A stretch of 21,834 bases of DNA from a virus. The notes beneath the pieces are model-generated. The model ran no database searches and was not told the origin of the DNA. It worked only from the letters and a program-made list of their open reading frames with translations. Numbering within the stretch: the stretch's first letter is position 1; the number at the start of each line of letters is the position of its first letter. The stretch lies in the IMG/VR virus record IMGVR_UViG_3300049846_000730, positions 1-21,834 of that record; one strand, written 5' to 3'. Shown here in pieces: positions 8,817 to 15,730 of the stretch. The position numbers and the translations under genes were made by a program.

Positions 8817-9111
8817 CCCCCATGGGGTCTACGCCTGTAATCTTATGTACTACCTTACGAACTTGATTTAGCTCTCTGTAGTTGAGTAAATCGCCGAGTT
8901 TTTCAACATCAGTTCCGCTCAATTTCTTTCCATCAATTTCAATGATGAGGATCTTTAAAAGCTCATCACCAAATAGCTTTTGGAATAGCTCCTGGCTCTT
9001 TCCAGCTCTATTTCCGACAGCTCTGATTGCCATGTCCTCATATTTCATTTGCATGTCTCTTAGGACAACTTCTTTTCCTGATCCAAGTACAACTTTAAAA
9101 ACGTCTTCCAT
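8764..9111 (-). CDS. Tail assembly chaperone, short frame (gpG-like)
   Basis: A 115-residue protein encoded between tube and tape measure, the conserved place of the tail assembly chaperone that binds the tape measure and recruits tube subunits. Residues 1-60 look like the ordered domain (VFKVVLGSGKEVVLRDMQMK; ELFQKLFGDELLKILIIEID). The end after about residue 92 is Glu-rich then Ser/Ala-rich and looks like a linker. AGGAG precedes the ATG. A G-rich slip site at codon 98 (8815-8821) allows a -1 shift into a second frame that runs to 8633, giving a fusion of about 159 residues, as in lambda gpG/gpGT. Confidence 0.82.
   Translation of the reverse strand: MEDVFKVVLGSGKEVVLRDMQMKYEDMAIRAVGNRAGKSQELFQKLFGDELLKILIIEIDGKKLSGTDVEKLGDLLNYRELNQVRKVVHKITGVDPMGEEKEPEITTVASSSGAQ
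8773..8821 (-). promoter_or_regulatory. Probable programmed -1 frameshift signal
   Basis: The slip site G GGG GAG (8821-8815) lets the P-site glycine tRNA re-pair perfectly after moving back one base. After an 8-base spacer, GCCAGAG (8806-8800) can pair with CUCUGGC (8779-8773), a 7-bp stem around a 20-base loop. A TAA in the -1 frame just upstream (8843-8845) limits the shift to this short window. The A-site codon does not re-pair fully, so the slip site is not the canonical X-XXY-YYZ. Confidence 0.65.
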
Positions 9112-9133
9112 TTGATTTCTCCTAGTAAGTTAC

Positions 9134-9164
9134 AAAAAAGGGACGACAGATAATCTGCCGCCCC
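9134..9164 (-). terminator. Intrinsic terminator after the tail tube gene
   Basis: On the minus strand GGGGCGGCAGA (9164-9154), loop UUA, and UCUGUCGUCCC (9150-9140) form an 11-bp stem with two G-U pairs, followed at once by six uridines (9139-9134). This is a textbook Rho-independent shape. No promoter is visible between it and the next gene, so the tape measure and baseplate genes must depend on read-through or antitermination. Confidence 0.85.
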
Positions 9165-9194
9165 TCGTTCGTGCGTTCCGCATAAGCAGATTGA

Positions 9195-9617
9195 TTACAA
9201 TGGTAATCTGCCGGATGCCTGCCATTCAAGTCTTTTTGTGATTTTCTCAGTCAAGTTTGGCTGGCGTTTCGACATCTTAAATTGCATGTCGTAATATACA
9301 TAGGCACGCACTGTGCCGTCTGCATAAAGCTCTTCCATAATAACTGTGATTTCTTCAACGCCGATACCAGCAAGGTTGTTTGCAATAATCGCGTCAATAA
9401 AGTCGTCAACCTCTGGGCCCTTAACTTCAAGATCCATTGAGCCTGACCAACCTTCGACAGTCTGATCGCCTTCGCCTACTGATTTACCAACGTAAAAAGA
9501 TCGTGAAAAATTTGAGTCCTGGTTTACTTCTGCTGCTGTGATTTCCACAATGTCAGCAGGTGCCCCAGCTTTAAATACTTTTACACGTCCCTGATGCCCT
9601 CTAATTGATGGAGCCAT
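9195..9617 (-). CDS. Tail tube protein
   Basis: The 140-residue product fits the inner tube subunit of contractile tails: it starts APSIRGHQGRVKVFKAG, is rich in beta strands (SMDLEVKGPEVDDFIDAIIA; GTVRAYVYYDMQFKMSKRQP), and ends with a strand carrying RLEWQASGRLPL. Its position directly after the sheath gene is decisive. The GGAGGAATAAGATC sequence before the ATG is a strong ribosome binding site. An intrinsic terminator (9134-9164) lies just after the stop, which would make sheath and tube more abundant than the chaperone and tape measure downstream. Confidence 0.9.
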   Translation of the reverse strand: MAPSIRGHQGRVKVFKAGAPADIVEITAAEVNQDSNFSRSFYVGKSVGEGDQTVEGWSGSMDLEVKGPEVDDFIDAIIANNLAGIGVEEITVIMEELYADGTVRAYVYYDMQFKMSKRQPNLTEKITKRLEWQASGRLPL

Positions 9618-9621
9618 GATC

Positions 9622-11085
9622 TTATTCCTCCACTTCCGTTACAAGCACGGATTCACCGATCTCTAATTCGAACACGAGGTATCTCATAGAGCTGTAAATG
9701 CGTCTTTTAACGAGGATTTTAAAGAAGCCAGCCGCAACAGAAGCTGCGGTATTTTTGCTTTCAGTGTCGATAAGGCGTGCCTTACCTTCACCTTCAACCT
9801 CTGAATCGCCTGGTAAAATGCCAAGAGAAATTTGCTGATCATCAAATGCCAAAATTGCGCCCTTAACTTCTCTGCGTTTTTCTTTTGAGTTCACTTCACC
9901 TTGATAATTCTTCAAGAAGCGAGCAACAGAATCACCGTAGTAATCTGCCATTCTGCGACGTAGAACTGTCAATTTGCTGCTGTTTGCAATCTGAGTAACG
10001 ATGCCAGACTTAACAACAAATCCGATGTCCTGGTCGAACTCAAATGCACTAATGCCTGCATCTTTTAACTGGATGTAGTCATTGCGTTTCAATTGGCGTT
10101 TCAGGTTAGTGATGCCGCTTAAAAACTGTGTGTTTGATGTTTTTGCAGGGTCAATGTTTGGTGCAGTCTGAGAAAGCAACGAAACATAAAAACTTGCAGG
10201 CTGAACCATTTGGGTTACGCCATCAATTACAGTTTCAACCCATGGATAAGCATAGATGATGCGGCCTTCAGAATCTCTGTAGTTCGCAACGTCTGCAATC
10301 GCTTGGGAAACGGTATCAGTTTCTAATCCAGCTAAAACAACCATCTTGTCTGAGGTGTCCGCAACGTGTTGTTTCAAGTAACCGTTTCTAGTTGCGTTGT
10401 ACGCATCTAAAAATAAGAAGTTACCAGCTCTTTCAACTTCTGCGACAGCAATAGCTGTTTGGTAGTCAGTATCAGCAACAGTACCGTCAGAACCAGTAGC
10501 AAGATTTGTGAATGCTACGTTTGCAGGTTCAGCAGCGGAACTATTTACTGTTGCAGTAACCAATGCAGAATTTCCGAAAGTAGAACTTGTGATCTGAGTA
10601 ATTACGACATTGTCGTAAACTTCGTCAGGTAGCACAGCGTTTGCATTCGCGTCTCTGATTGTATATTTCTTACCGCTAGTAGATCCAGCTTCGATCTTAA
10701 CTTGGATATTGTTTCCGTATGCGCCTGGGCCTTGCTTTGCAGTAAATGTAATACGATCTGCTGGAGATCCACCACCATCCTGAAATGCTTTAAGCGCAGT
10801 TACAGAAGCAGCGGCAACAACTCTGATTACTCTTAGTCTGCCGAACTTTTTATTTTTCATTGCGACATTTCCAGAAAAACTGGATTTGCCATATTGTTCG
10901 TGAAATTGGCCGATTGAAGACACTTCCTGAAGAACATTTGCAGGACCACGCTGGAACTGACCAGCTAGAATCGCAATGTTTGCAGGGCTCCCAATAATAT
11001 TAGGAGATGGTGCCGTCTCACTTATCACGATGCCGTCTACATCGTCCCAAACTGTGGGATCAGTGCTTCTAAAAATGCTTCCCAT
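9622..11085 (-). CDS. Contractile tail sheath protein
   Basis: The 487-residue product is the sheath subunit that contracts to drive the tube through the host envelope. Early residues (NIIGSPANIAILAGQFQRGP, then SIGQFHEQYGKSSFSG) and the C-terminal part (DIGFVVKSGIVTQ; RRRMADYYGDSVARFLKNYQ; AAGFFKILVKRRIYSSMRYL) follow the conserved order of phage sheaths. The middle, about residues 105-215, is a Thr/Ser/Asn-rich inserted domain that likely faces outward. AGAGGGAG precedes the ATG. Only four bases separate it from the tube gene, whose GGAGGA ribosome binding site overlaps the last sheath codons; sheath followed by tube is the standard myovirus order. Confidence 0.93.
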   Translation of the reverse strand: MGSIFRSTDPTVWDDVDGIVISETAPSPNIIGSPANIAILAGQFQRGPANVLQEVSSIGQFHEQYGKSSFSGNVAMKNKKFGRLRVIRVVAAASVTALKAFQDGGGSPADRITFTAKQGPGAYGNNIQVKIEAGSTSGKKYTIRDANANAVLPDEVYDNVVITQITSSTFGNSALVTATVNSSAAEPANVAFTNLATGSDGTVADTDYQTAIAVAEVERAGNFLFLDAYNATRNGYLKQHVADTSDKMVVLAGLETDTVSQAIADVANYRDSEGRIIYAYPWVETVIDGVTQMVQPASFYVSLLSQTAPNIDPAKTSNTQFLSGITNLKRQLKRNDYIQLKDAGISAFEFDQDIGFVVKSGIVTQIANSSKLTVLRRRMADYYGDSVARFLKNYQGEVNSKEKRREVKGAILAFDDQQISLGILPGDSEVEGEGKARLIDTESKNTAASVAAGFFKILVKRRIYSSMRYLVFELEIGESVLVTEVEE

Positions 11086-11104
11086 CTTATGCTCCCTCTT
11101 GTTT

Positions 11105-11689
11105 TTATATTATAACATCAGTTCCAATATCGTATTCAACTTGAGTCTCAACAATTTTGAACTGTTCTTTTTCAAGTATGGCATCACAATTCACCAAAAC
11201 CACTATTTTTGTGCGCCATTCTTTTCTTTGTGATCCAGCCTCACTGTCATCAAAAGCAAAGGAAACTAGATTGTACCTTGCTATGATATTGTGATAATTC
11301 TCGAGCCGCAATGAAATACCGAGCGTTTCCATCTCGTCTCTTACGAATTGATCGTTAAATGCTCGATAAAATGACTCATACAGCCTATGACGCTCTGGCT
11401 TGCTTCCACTCCAAATGTCTAGCTGCATTCTCCACTCATAATCACCAACAACATACTTGACAGAAGACTTTACATCCTCGCCATCAATCTCTTCTATTGT
11501 CTTTTTTACTGTTTGCAGGTGCCTATGGATGACTGGCGGACCAGAAAATATCGACAATGCCGGATATTTTAGCGCAATATTTGGCTCCGGCCAGTCTTCC
11601 AAGACTTCCTGAAGTTCGGGCATCTTCTGTTTTAAGAAGAGCGCCAATCTTTTGACTACTTCTTTTGATGCCGAATCAGTTTCAGTCAC
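11105..11689 (-). CDS. Putative tail terminator protein
   Basis: A 194-residue mixed alpha/beta protein located between the gp10-like gene and the sheath gene, the usual place of the tail terminator that caps the finished tube and joins it to the head. The sequence has an N-terminal helix (EVVKRLALFLKQKMPELQEV), a strand-rich core (YEWRMQLDIWSGSKPERHRL) and SLRLENYHNIIARYNLVSFA, consistent with that fold, but no diagnostic motif is certain. Translation appears to start at GTG 11689, overlapping the end of the preceding gene by 8 bases; no better ATG was seen. Confidence 0.65.
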   Translation of the reverse strand: MTETDSASKEVVKRLALFLKQKMPELQEVLEDWPEPNIALKYPALSIFSGPPVIHRHLQTVKKTIEEIDGEDVKSSVKYVVGDYEWRMQLDIWSGSKPERHRLYESFYRAFNDQFVRDEMETLGISLRLENYHNIIARYNLVSFAFDDSEAGSQRKEWRTKIVVLVNCDAILEKEQFKIVETQVEYDIGTDVII

Positions 11690-12140
11690 TTAATTTGATC
11701 TCCTGACGAATGTTTTCTAAAATTGTTGGCAGCATCCCCTCTAATACTTTTCGGGGTTGCATTCCGTTCTGTGCGATCTTGTTTTGAGTGCCCTTAGCTA
11801 ACGCCCAGACCTCTGGTGAGTAGTTTGGAGGCTGGCTTGAGTCTTTCAATACACGCTTTGCCCAAGCCAATAGAGGAGCTATTGGCGGTGTAAACGGCCT
11901 AGAGCCTTCCTCAATGATTGCAGCGTGCGGAGCTGTATTCCCAAGCACTACAGATTGCTCATCTGCTGTGAAATTCCAAGACTGCGCATAAAGTCCGGTG
12001 TCCACTGGCGAGTTCTCGACAAGCCCTGAGATAGACTTCGCAACACCAGAGATAGTCCCTTTTCTTACTTGCTCAAGGGTCTTTCCTGGCATTTCCTGAA
12101 TCACTTTTGCGAAGTCGTTTAGCTTTATGGTTGTGGTCAT
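11682..12140 (-). CDS. HK97 gp10-like neck / tail completion protein
   Basis: The 152-residue sequence shows the HK97 gp10-like family signature: SPVDTGLYAQSW at 44-55 and NTAPHAAIIEEGSRPF at 68-83, with PPIAPLLAWAKRVL after it. These proteins sit at the head-tail interface and help complete or join the tail. The start codon overlaps the upstream stop as ATGA, and the end overlaps the next gene by 8 bases. The position between the stopper and the tail terminator agrees with the role. Confidence 0.85.
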   Translation of the reverse strand: MTTTIKLNDFAKVIQEMPGKTLEQVRKGTISGVAKSISGLVENSPVDTGLYAQSWNFTADEQSVVLGNTAPHAAIIEEGSRPFTPPIAPLLAWAKRVLKDSSQPPNYSPEVWALAKGTQNKIAQNGMQPRKVLEGMLPTILENIRQEIKLSD

Positions 12141-12589
12141 TTGATTACTTTTAGATGTCTTCTTTTTATTAATTTAGAAAGAGCTGGCACTCCATGAACT
12201 TGAGCAGCTCTTGCCCCAACAAATGCCCCAAAACCAGCTACAGATCCAGCTCCAAGCGTGAATGAATGTTTCAAAAATTCTTTTGCCCCAGAAGTTACAC
12301 TTTTTGTTCTGTCATACTCCCTAAGACCTTTGTAGGCCGAATATCCTTGTCCTGCAATGCCAGCCAAGGCTCCTGCAACACCAAGACCAAGTCCGGCAGC
12401 CGCAAATGGCGGCTTACTAACTCCGCTTTTTGAAATCGTAAGGGCAGCAGAACTCGCAAATCCACCTATTGCGCCAATTGCCGCCGTCTTTTTGTAATCA
12501 CCAGGAATATTTCTTCCGCCACTATTTGATGATTTCTCCCCTTTATCCCTAACAGGAATAATTCTTCCATTCTTGCGAATAAATCTCAT
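12137..12589 (-). CDS. Second Gly/Ala-rich membrane-like protein with NGRIIP motif
   Basis: The 150 residues begin RFIRKNGRIIPVR (2-14). A polar basic linker and three hydrophobic Gly/Ala-rich stretches (about 35-51, 61-82, 111-129) follow, then a strongly basic end LIKRRHLKVIK. The N-terminal motif matches that of the 221-residue protein encoded at 16800-17465, and the overall plan (motif, basic linker, glycine zipper-like hydrophobic segments, basic tail) is the same. No characterised family is recognised. The gene is joined by ATGA overlaps at both ends to connector genes, so it is co-translated with structural proteins. A packaged membrane-interacting protein is the leading inference. Confidence 0.72.
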   Translation of the reverse strand: MRFIRKNGRIIPVRDKGEKSSNSGGRNIPGDYKKTAAIGAIGGFASSAALTISKSGVSKPPFAAAGLGLGVAGALAGIAGQGYSAYKGLREYDRTKSVTSGAKEFLKHSFTLGAGSVAGFGAFVGARAAQVHGVPALSKLIKRRHLKVIK

Positions 12590-13008
12590 GAGTCGTATCT
12601 CCTCTGGTCACTAATTGGTCTAACTTGAATATCAAATTGCAAATATCTTTCTCTAACAGAGATGACAGTATAAAGCCTGCCATCAATTTTCAAAAATCTT
12701 TCTTGTCCTGGGCCGAGTGTTGTTGGCTCAAATGTTTCTCGTGGATAGCGTTGCTTATCAACCATCTTCAAAAGCAAATCGCCTTGCTTCACATTGCCAC
12801 CTTCAAGCGCACGAAAGTTTAAAGACAAATCCACTATATGAGGAGTGTTCACAAGAATCATCTCGGCGTCTTCGACAACGCCCTCGCCCACTTCGCCGCC
12901 AGACCACGTCCTGGTCACTATATAAACCTTTTTTAAGTCCGCCCCAATAGCATCTCTGATGCCTAAAATTGAATCTGAGCAGTCTTTTAAAGATTCAATT
13001 ATGCTCAT
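12586..13008 (-). CDS. Putative head-tail stopper / head closure protein
   Basis: A short N-terminal helix (SIIESLKDCSDSILGIRDAI) is followed by a beta-rich body (KVYIVTRTWSGGEVGEG; VDLSLNFRALEGGNVKQGDL; GRLYTVISVRERYLQFDIQV). This small beta-barrel type and its place between adaptor and gp10-like neck gene fit a head-closure (stopper) protein that plugs the portal channel. I chose ATG 13008, which forms an ATGA overlap with the upstream stop; an in-frame GTG at 13014 is possible. The 3' end overlaps the next gene by ATGA as well. The role is inferred. Confidence 0.6.
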   Translation of the reverse strand: MSIIESLKDCSDSILGIRDAIGADLKKVYIVTRTWSGGEVGEGVVEDAEMILVNTPHIVDLSLNFRALEGGNVKQGDLLLKMVDKQRYPRETFEPTTLGPGQERFLKIDGRLYTVISVRERYLQFDIQVRPISDQRRYDS

Positions 13009-13361
13009 ACGCACACGCTCACGTTAACGCCATTTCCATTCATCATTGGAATATCTAGTAACTGCGATAACAAACGGATAAGCCTCGAACGTTCTTTTCT
13101 AAGCCAGTAGATTTCATCTGGATTCAATTCGATCTCATCAACACGCTTTGCGGCGAGTCTACACGCAGCGCCCTCAAGCTTTTGATCAATCGCTGTTATC
13201 TTCTCAGTGAGTCCAATCACATTGGCTTCAAGTTCTGGAGTCAAATTTTTAAGTCTATCAGCCACCTGAGAATTGTAATTGGTAGATCCTTCGATAATAG
13301 ATTTCCCAGACCATCCAAGGTACATCACAATTGTCTGTTGAGTGGCGGCTGATAGTGCCAT
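13005..13361 (-). CDS. Putative head-to-tail adaptor protein
   Basis: This 118-residue, mostly helical protein starts MALSAATQQTIVMYLGW and has two long helical stretches (SQVADRLKNLTPELEANVIG onward, and DEIYWLRKERSRLIRLLSQL). Helical adaptors that dock under the portal are typically encoded right after the capsid gene block and before the stopper, as here. No family signature is certain, so the role is inferred from position and helical content. Translation starts behind AGGAG. Its TGA overlaps the ATG of the next gene (ATGA). Confidence 0.6.
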   Translation of the reverse strand: MALSAATQQTIVMYLGWSGKSIIEGSTNYNSQVADRLKNLTPELEANVIGLTEKITAIDQKLEGAACRLAAKRVDEIELNPDEIYWLRKERSRLIRLLSQLLDIPMMNGNGVNVSVCV

Positions 13362-13490
13362 TTATTTTCTCCTCATTGAAACTTCTTGAGCGGCTGGTTT
13401 TTTACCTTGCTTTGATTCTTTCTTTTCTGAATCTGGTTTTTTATCTGTCTTTTTCTTTGCGTCTGATTGTCTACGTCTTCCGGTTGCCAT
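13362..13490 (-). CDS. Very basic 42-residue protein
   Basis: This ORF fills an otherwise empty gap between two head genes. It has ATG at 13490 preceded by GGAGAG at good spacing, and its TAA abuts the ATG of the next gene, whose AGGAG site lies inside it. The product starts MATGRRRQSDAKKKTDKK and ends SMRRK, with 16 Lys/Arg and only 6 acidic residues in 42. It is probably disordered. No family is recognised. A charged accessory peptide bound to DNA or to the acidic scaffold would be a guess. Confidence 0.7.
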   Translation of the reverse strand: MATGRRRQSDAKKKTDKKPDSEKKESKQGKKPAAQEVSMRRK

Positions 13491-13512
13491 TATCTCTCCA
13501 AGTATTGAGAGC

Positions 13513-13530
13513 GGGGGGATTTCTCCCCCC
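13513..13530 (-). promoter_or_regulatory. Intergenic hairpin with GAAA loop after the decoration gene
   Basis: Minus-strand RNA GGGGGGA, GAAA, UCCCCCC forms a perfect 7-bp stem with the same tetraloop as the hairpin after the capsid gene. It begins six bases after the stop codon of the decoration gene. No uridine tract follows. Just downstream, CUCUC (13510-13506) could pair with GAGAG (13498-13494) and partly hide the ribosome binding site of the 42-residue gene that follows. Confidence 0.65.
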
Positions 13531-13536
13531 ACCTAA

Positions 13537-13917
13537 TTAGACTTTGTACATCTCTAATTGTACCACTGCTAAAGTAGGAACGCCTGTTCCGTTTTTAACA
13601 ACGTTTACAACAAGATCAGAACCCGCAGGAATTTCAAGCTCAACTTCAGGAGCGTGTTTCGCTACGTTCTTTACTAAAGCGCCTTCGTTAGCAGCTCTAG
13701 TATCAATCTCAGCCAACACAGCTCCGCTTGGAGCAGCTAACAATTGAACTTGTAAATAGTTTGTATTGTCAGCAGCTAAAGCAGCCTGGTTGATAAGACT
13801 CATTTTCTTCATGATCATTTTTTTACGTGCATGTAAACCAGGAAGCTCGATTGAAGCTGCCTGAGTACCTACATTTACCATCACTAGGTGAGGGTTATTT
13901 TCGTTTGACTTACTCAT
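13537..13917 (-). CDS. Probable capsid decoration/stabilisation protein
   Basis: A 126-residue, beta-rich protein with no signal peptide or membrane segment: VMVNVGTQAASIELPGLHAR near the N-terminus, NYLQVQLLAAPSGAVLAEID in the middle, and DLVVNVVKNGTGVPTLAVVQ near the C-terminus. I do not recognise a specific family. Decoration proteins are often encoded directly after the major capsid gene, and the AGAGGA site plus the flanking hairpins suggest strong expression, so decoration is the best inference. Alternatives are a head fibre or a capsid cement of another fold. It is followed by a second GAAA-loop hairpin (13513-13530). Confidence 0.65.
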   Translation of the reverse strand: MSKSNENNPHLVMVNVGTQAASIELPGLHARKKMIMKKMSLINQAALAADNTNYLQVQLLAAPSGAVLAEIDTRAANEGALVKNVAKHAPEVELEIPAGSDLVVNVVKNGTGVPTLAVVQLEMYKV

Positions 13918-13950
13918 TTTAATGTCCTCTTTTTAAATAGTTTTAATTTA

Positions 13951-13972
13951 TGGAGGCGGTTTCCCGCCCCCA
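13951..13972 (-). promoter_or_regulatory. Intergenic hairpin with GAAA loop after the capsid gene
   Basis: The minus-strand RNA reads UGGGGGCGG, GAAA, CCGCCUCCA. It forms nine base pairs (one G-U) closed by a GNRA-type tetraloop, starting five bases after the capsid stop codon. The downstream bases are AU-rich but lack a uridine run, so a strong intrinsic terminator is unlikely. A transcript-stabilising or 3'-end-protecting element is a reasonable inference. Confidence 0.65.
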
Positions 13973-13977
13973 TACAA

Positions 13978-14874
13978 TTAGGCATCAATGCTTGTAGCGA
14001 AAAGGTTACGGCAAATGCGCTTGTCATCTGCTGAAACTTTTGCGTGGAAAGCCTTCACACCGTAATACTGACCACCTGTGAATAGATGTTCTCTATGTAA
14101 CAAGTCGTAGTCTTGATCCATTTCAGGTTCCTCAGCGGTAATAATACCGTAAGGATCTGCCTTGATAATGAATGAGTAAAAGGATTTCTTGCCACCGATT
14201 GTTGCGCCAGCAGGCATGGTGTCCAATGTGAACAATGCCATACCTAACAAACGGCCCATGAAACCAGCAACGCCCCAGAAAGGATCGTTTGCATCTGCTT
14301 TCAAGAAGCCAGCGGTAGGATCTGTGATTAAATCCAAATAACAAAAAGAGTGCATGAAAATCGCAACGGATTGGTCATGCTTATCGCCGAAAGCGATAAT
14401 TTTACCTTTTGCAATGTTGGTGATCTTAGCCAAGTCTGTGTTAGCAGCGGCTACGAAACCATCAGAGTAATTGGATGCGGTGTTCATCTCAGTGATCAAA
14501 TCTTTGTCCACTTTTTCTGCGTGAACGCGAGCAATCTGATTTTGAACTTCGCCAAAGATTTCTTCGCGTCTTGCTGCGGACTTACGAAGAGCACGTCTTT
14601 TCACGCCAACAGCTTTTGCAACTTCTTTAACTGTGCATGAAAATGCGTCATCTTGTAACTTGTCCACAGATAGACCAGAATCTTCATCTGGCTCTTCTGC
14701 ATCACCAATTTTTTTGAAATATGGAAAGTTTACGGTTTCGCCGGGTGCCGCAGTAAGAGTGTTATCTCTTTTTGCGAATTGACCGACAACTAATTTTCTA
14801 TCGAAATAAGCCTGAACGTGTTGCGCCCAGACTTTGGGTTCAAATGCGAAATCTGCTGCTTTTGTAGCTCCCAT
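13978..14874 (-). CDS. Major capsid protein
   Basis: The 298-residue product is the likely HK97-fold shell subunit. Supporting features are its position after the scaffold, the N-terminal FEPKVWAQHVQAYFDRKLVV helix, and APGETVNFPYFKKIG (43-57), a pattern of the N-arm/E-loop region in this kind of coat protein. The rest is mixed alpha/beta, including the EEIFGEVQNQIARVHAEKVD spine-type helix and DPFWGVAGFMGRLLGMALF. The family match is by pattern, not search. A strong AAGGAG site precedes the ATG. Immediately after the stop codon there is a 9-bp hairpin with a GAAA loop (13951-13972), which may help set the high expression expected for a coat protein. Confidence 0.88.
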   Translation of the reverse strand: MGATKAADFAFEPKVWAQHVQAYFDRKLVVGQFAKRDNTLTAAPGETVNFPYFKKIGDAEEPDEDSGLSVDKLQDDAFSCTVKEVAKAVGVKRRALRKSAARREEIFGEVQNQIARVHAEKVDKDLITEMNTASNYSDGFVAAANTDLAKITNIAKGKIIAFGDKHDQSVAIFMHSFCYLDLITDPTAGFLKADANDPFWGVAGFMGRLLGMALFTLDTMPAGATIGGKKSFYSFIIKADPYGIITAEEPEMDQDYDLLHREHLFTGGQYYGVKAFHAKVSADDKRICRNLFATSIDA

Positions 14875-14893
14875 TTTTATGTCTCCTTATGCC

Positions 14894-15697
14894 TTATACG
14901 GCTTTTCTTTTTGGATGTGCTTGAGCAAACAATTCGTCGTATAGCTTACGGTTTTTGGTAAAAAGTTCTGATCTTTCAGTAATACCCATTTGTTTGAATT
15001 TCTCCAAAGTAACTGAGGTATTCTTTTTATCTGGATTGATATTGTGAGAGCCATCAACGCTCGTCCTGTTTTCAGATCCACCATCTGCGGAGCCCATGTT
15101 CCGAGATGCTCTTTTCGCTAATTTGGCTGCATCGGCAAAATCTTCCTCTGACAGCTCGTCGCCCTCTTCAAGAGATGCGAGTTTTTTCTTAACGAAAAAT
15201 TCAAAGAACTCTCTATCCTGCTTACCTACGCTATGCTCTACTGCTTGCTCTAAAATAATTGTACTGACTGCAAGCTCTTCATTCTGTTGCTTCAAACGCT
15301 GTGCGATTGTTTCGGCGTCTTCTTCCTCATCGCCACCCAACATTTGCTTGAACTTACTCACTAGCTCTGCATTTTTAACACGCTCATCTTTAGCTCTTGT
15401 TCTATGCTTGCCGTTTTCTTTTCTTAGCTTTTGAATGTAAGCTTTTGTTTTTGCGTCCAGTTTCGACTCGTCCAGCGAATCGTCTTCTTCGTCTTCTTCG
15501 TCATCGCCACCAGTGCTAGACTTTTTATTTTTTGTACCTGCATCGTCTTCTTCATTATCATCTGCGAGAGACTCTAATGCTGCTTCGTATGCTGATTTTG
15601 CTGCTGCATGGGCAGACTTCAAGTCTGCGTTTTCGGGGTCTGCTGCTAATTTTTTTGCTGCTTCTTCTAGTGCTGCTTTTAATTGCTTAATAGTCAT
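14894..15697 (-). CDS. Capsid scaffolding protein
   Basis: Scaffolds template prohead assembly and are then lost. The 267 residues look like one: an Ala/Lys-rich N-terminal helix (1-45), an extremely acidic linker (about 47-78, mainly Asp/Glu), and the segment KAYIQKLRKENGKHRTRAK (85-103) that resembles phage scaffolds. More charged helices (about 104-200) and a basic C-terminus ending HPKRKAV follow, the latter fitting a capsid-binding tail. It has no protease motif, and no prohead protease gene is recognisable anywhere in the window. A GGGAGGAG ribosome binding site precedes the ATG. The gene lies directly before the major capsid gene, which is the standard place. Assignment rests on composition and position. 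Confidence 0.85.
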   Translation of the reverse strand: MTIKQLKAALEEAAKKLAADPENADLKSAHAAAKSAYEAALESLADDNEEDDAGTKNKKSSTGGDDEEDEEDDSLDESKLDAKTKAYIQKLRKENGKHRTRAKDERVKNAELVSKFKQMLGGDEEEDAETIAQRLKQQNEELAVSTIILEQAVEHSVGKQDREFFEFFVKKKLASLEEGDELSEEDFADAAKLAKRASRNMGSADGGSENRTSVDGSHNINPDKKNTSVTLEKFKQMGITERSELFTKNRKLYDELFAQAHPKRKAV

Positions 15698-15730
15698 TTT
15701 GAGGCTCCTCCCTTGATCCAGTCAAGCGGT

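Noticed and set aside
13951-13972. Intrinsic terminator after the capsid gene
   Set aside because: The stem is strong but is followed by UAAAUUAAAAC without a uridine run, so it was called a hairpin of unknown role instead.
15481-15505. TCTTCG/TCTTCT-type tandem repeat
   Set aside because: It encodes the Asp/Glu run of the scaffold linker. The repetition follows from acidic codons and is not an independent element.
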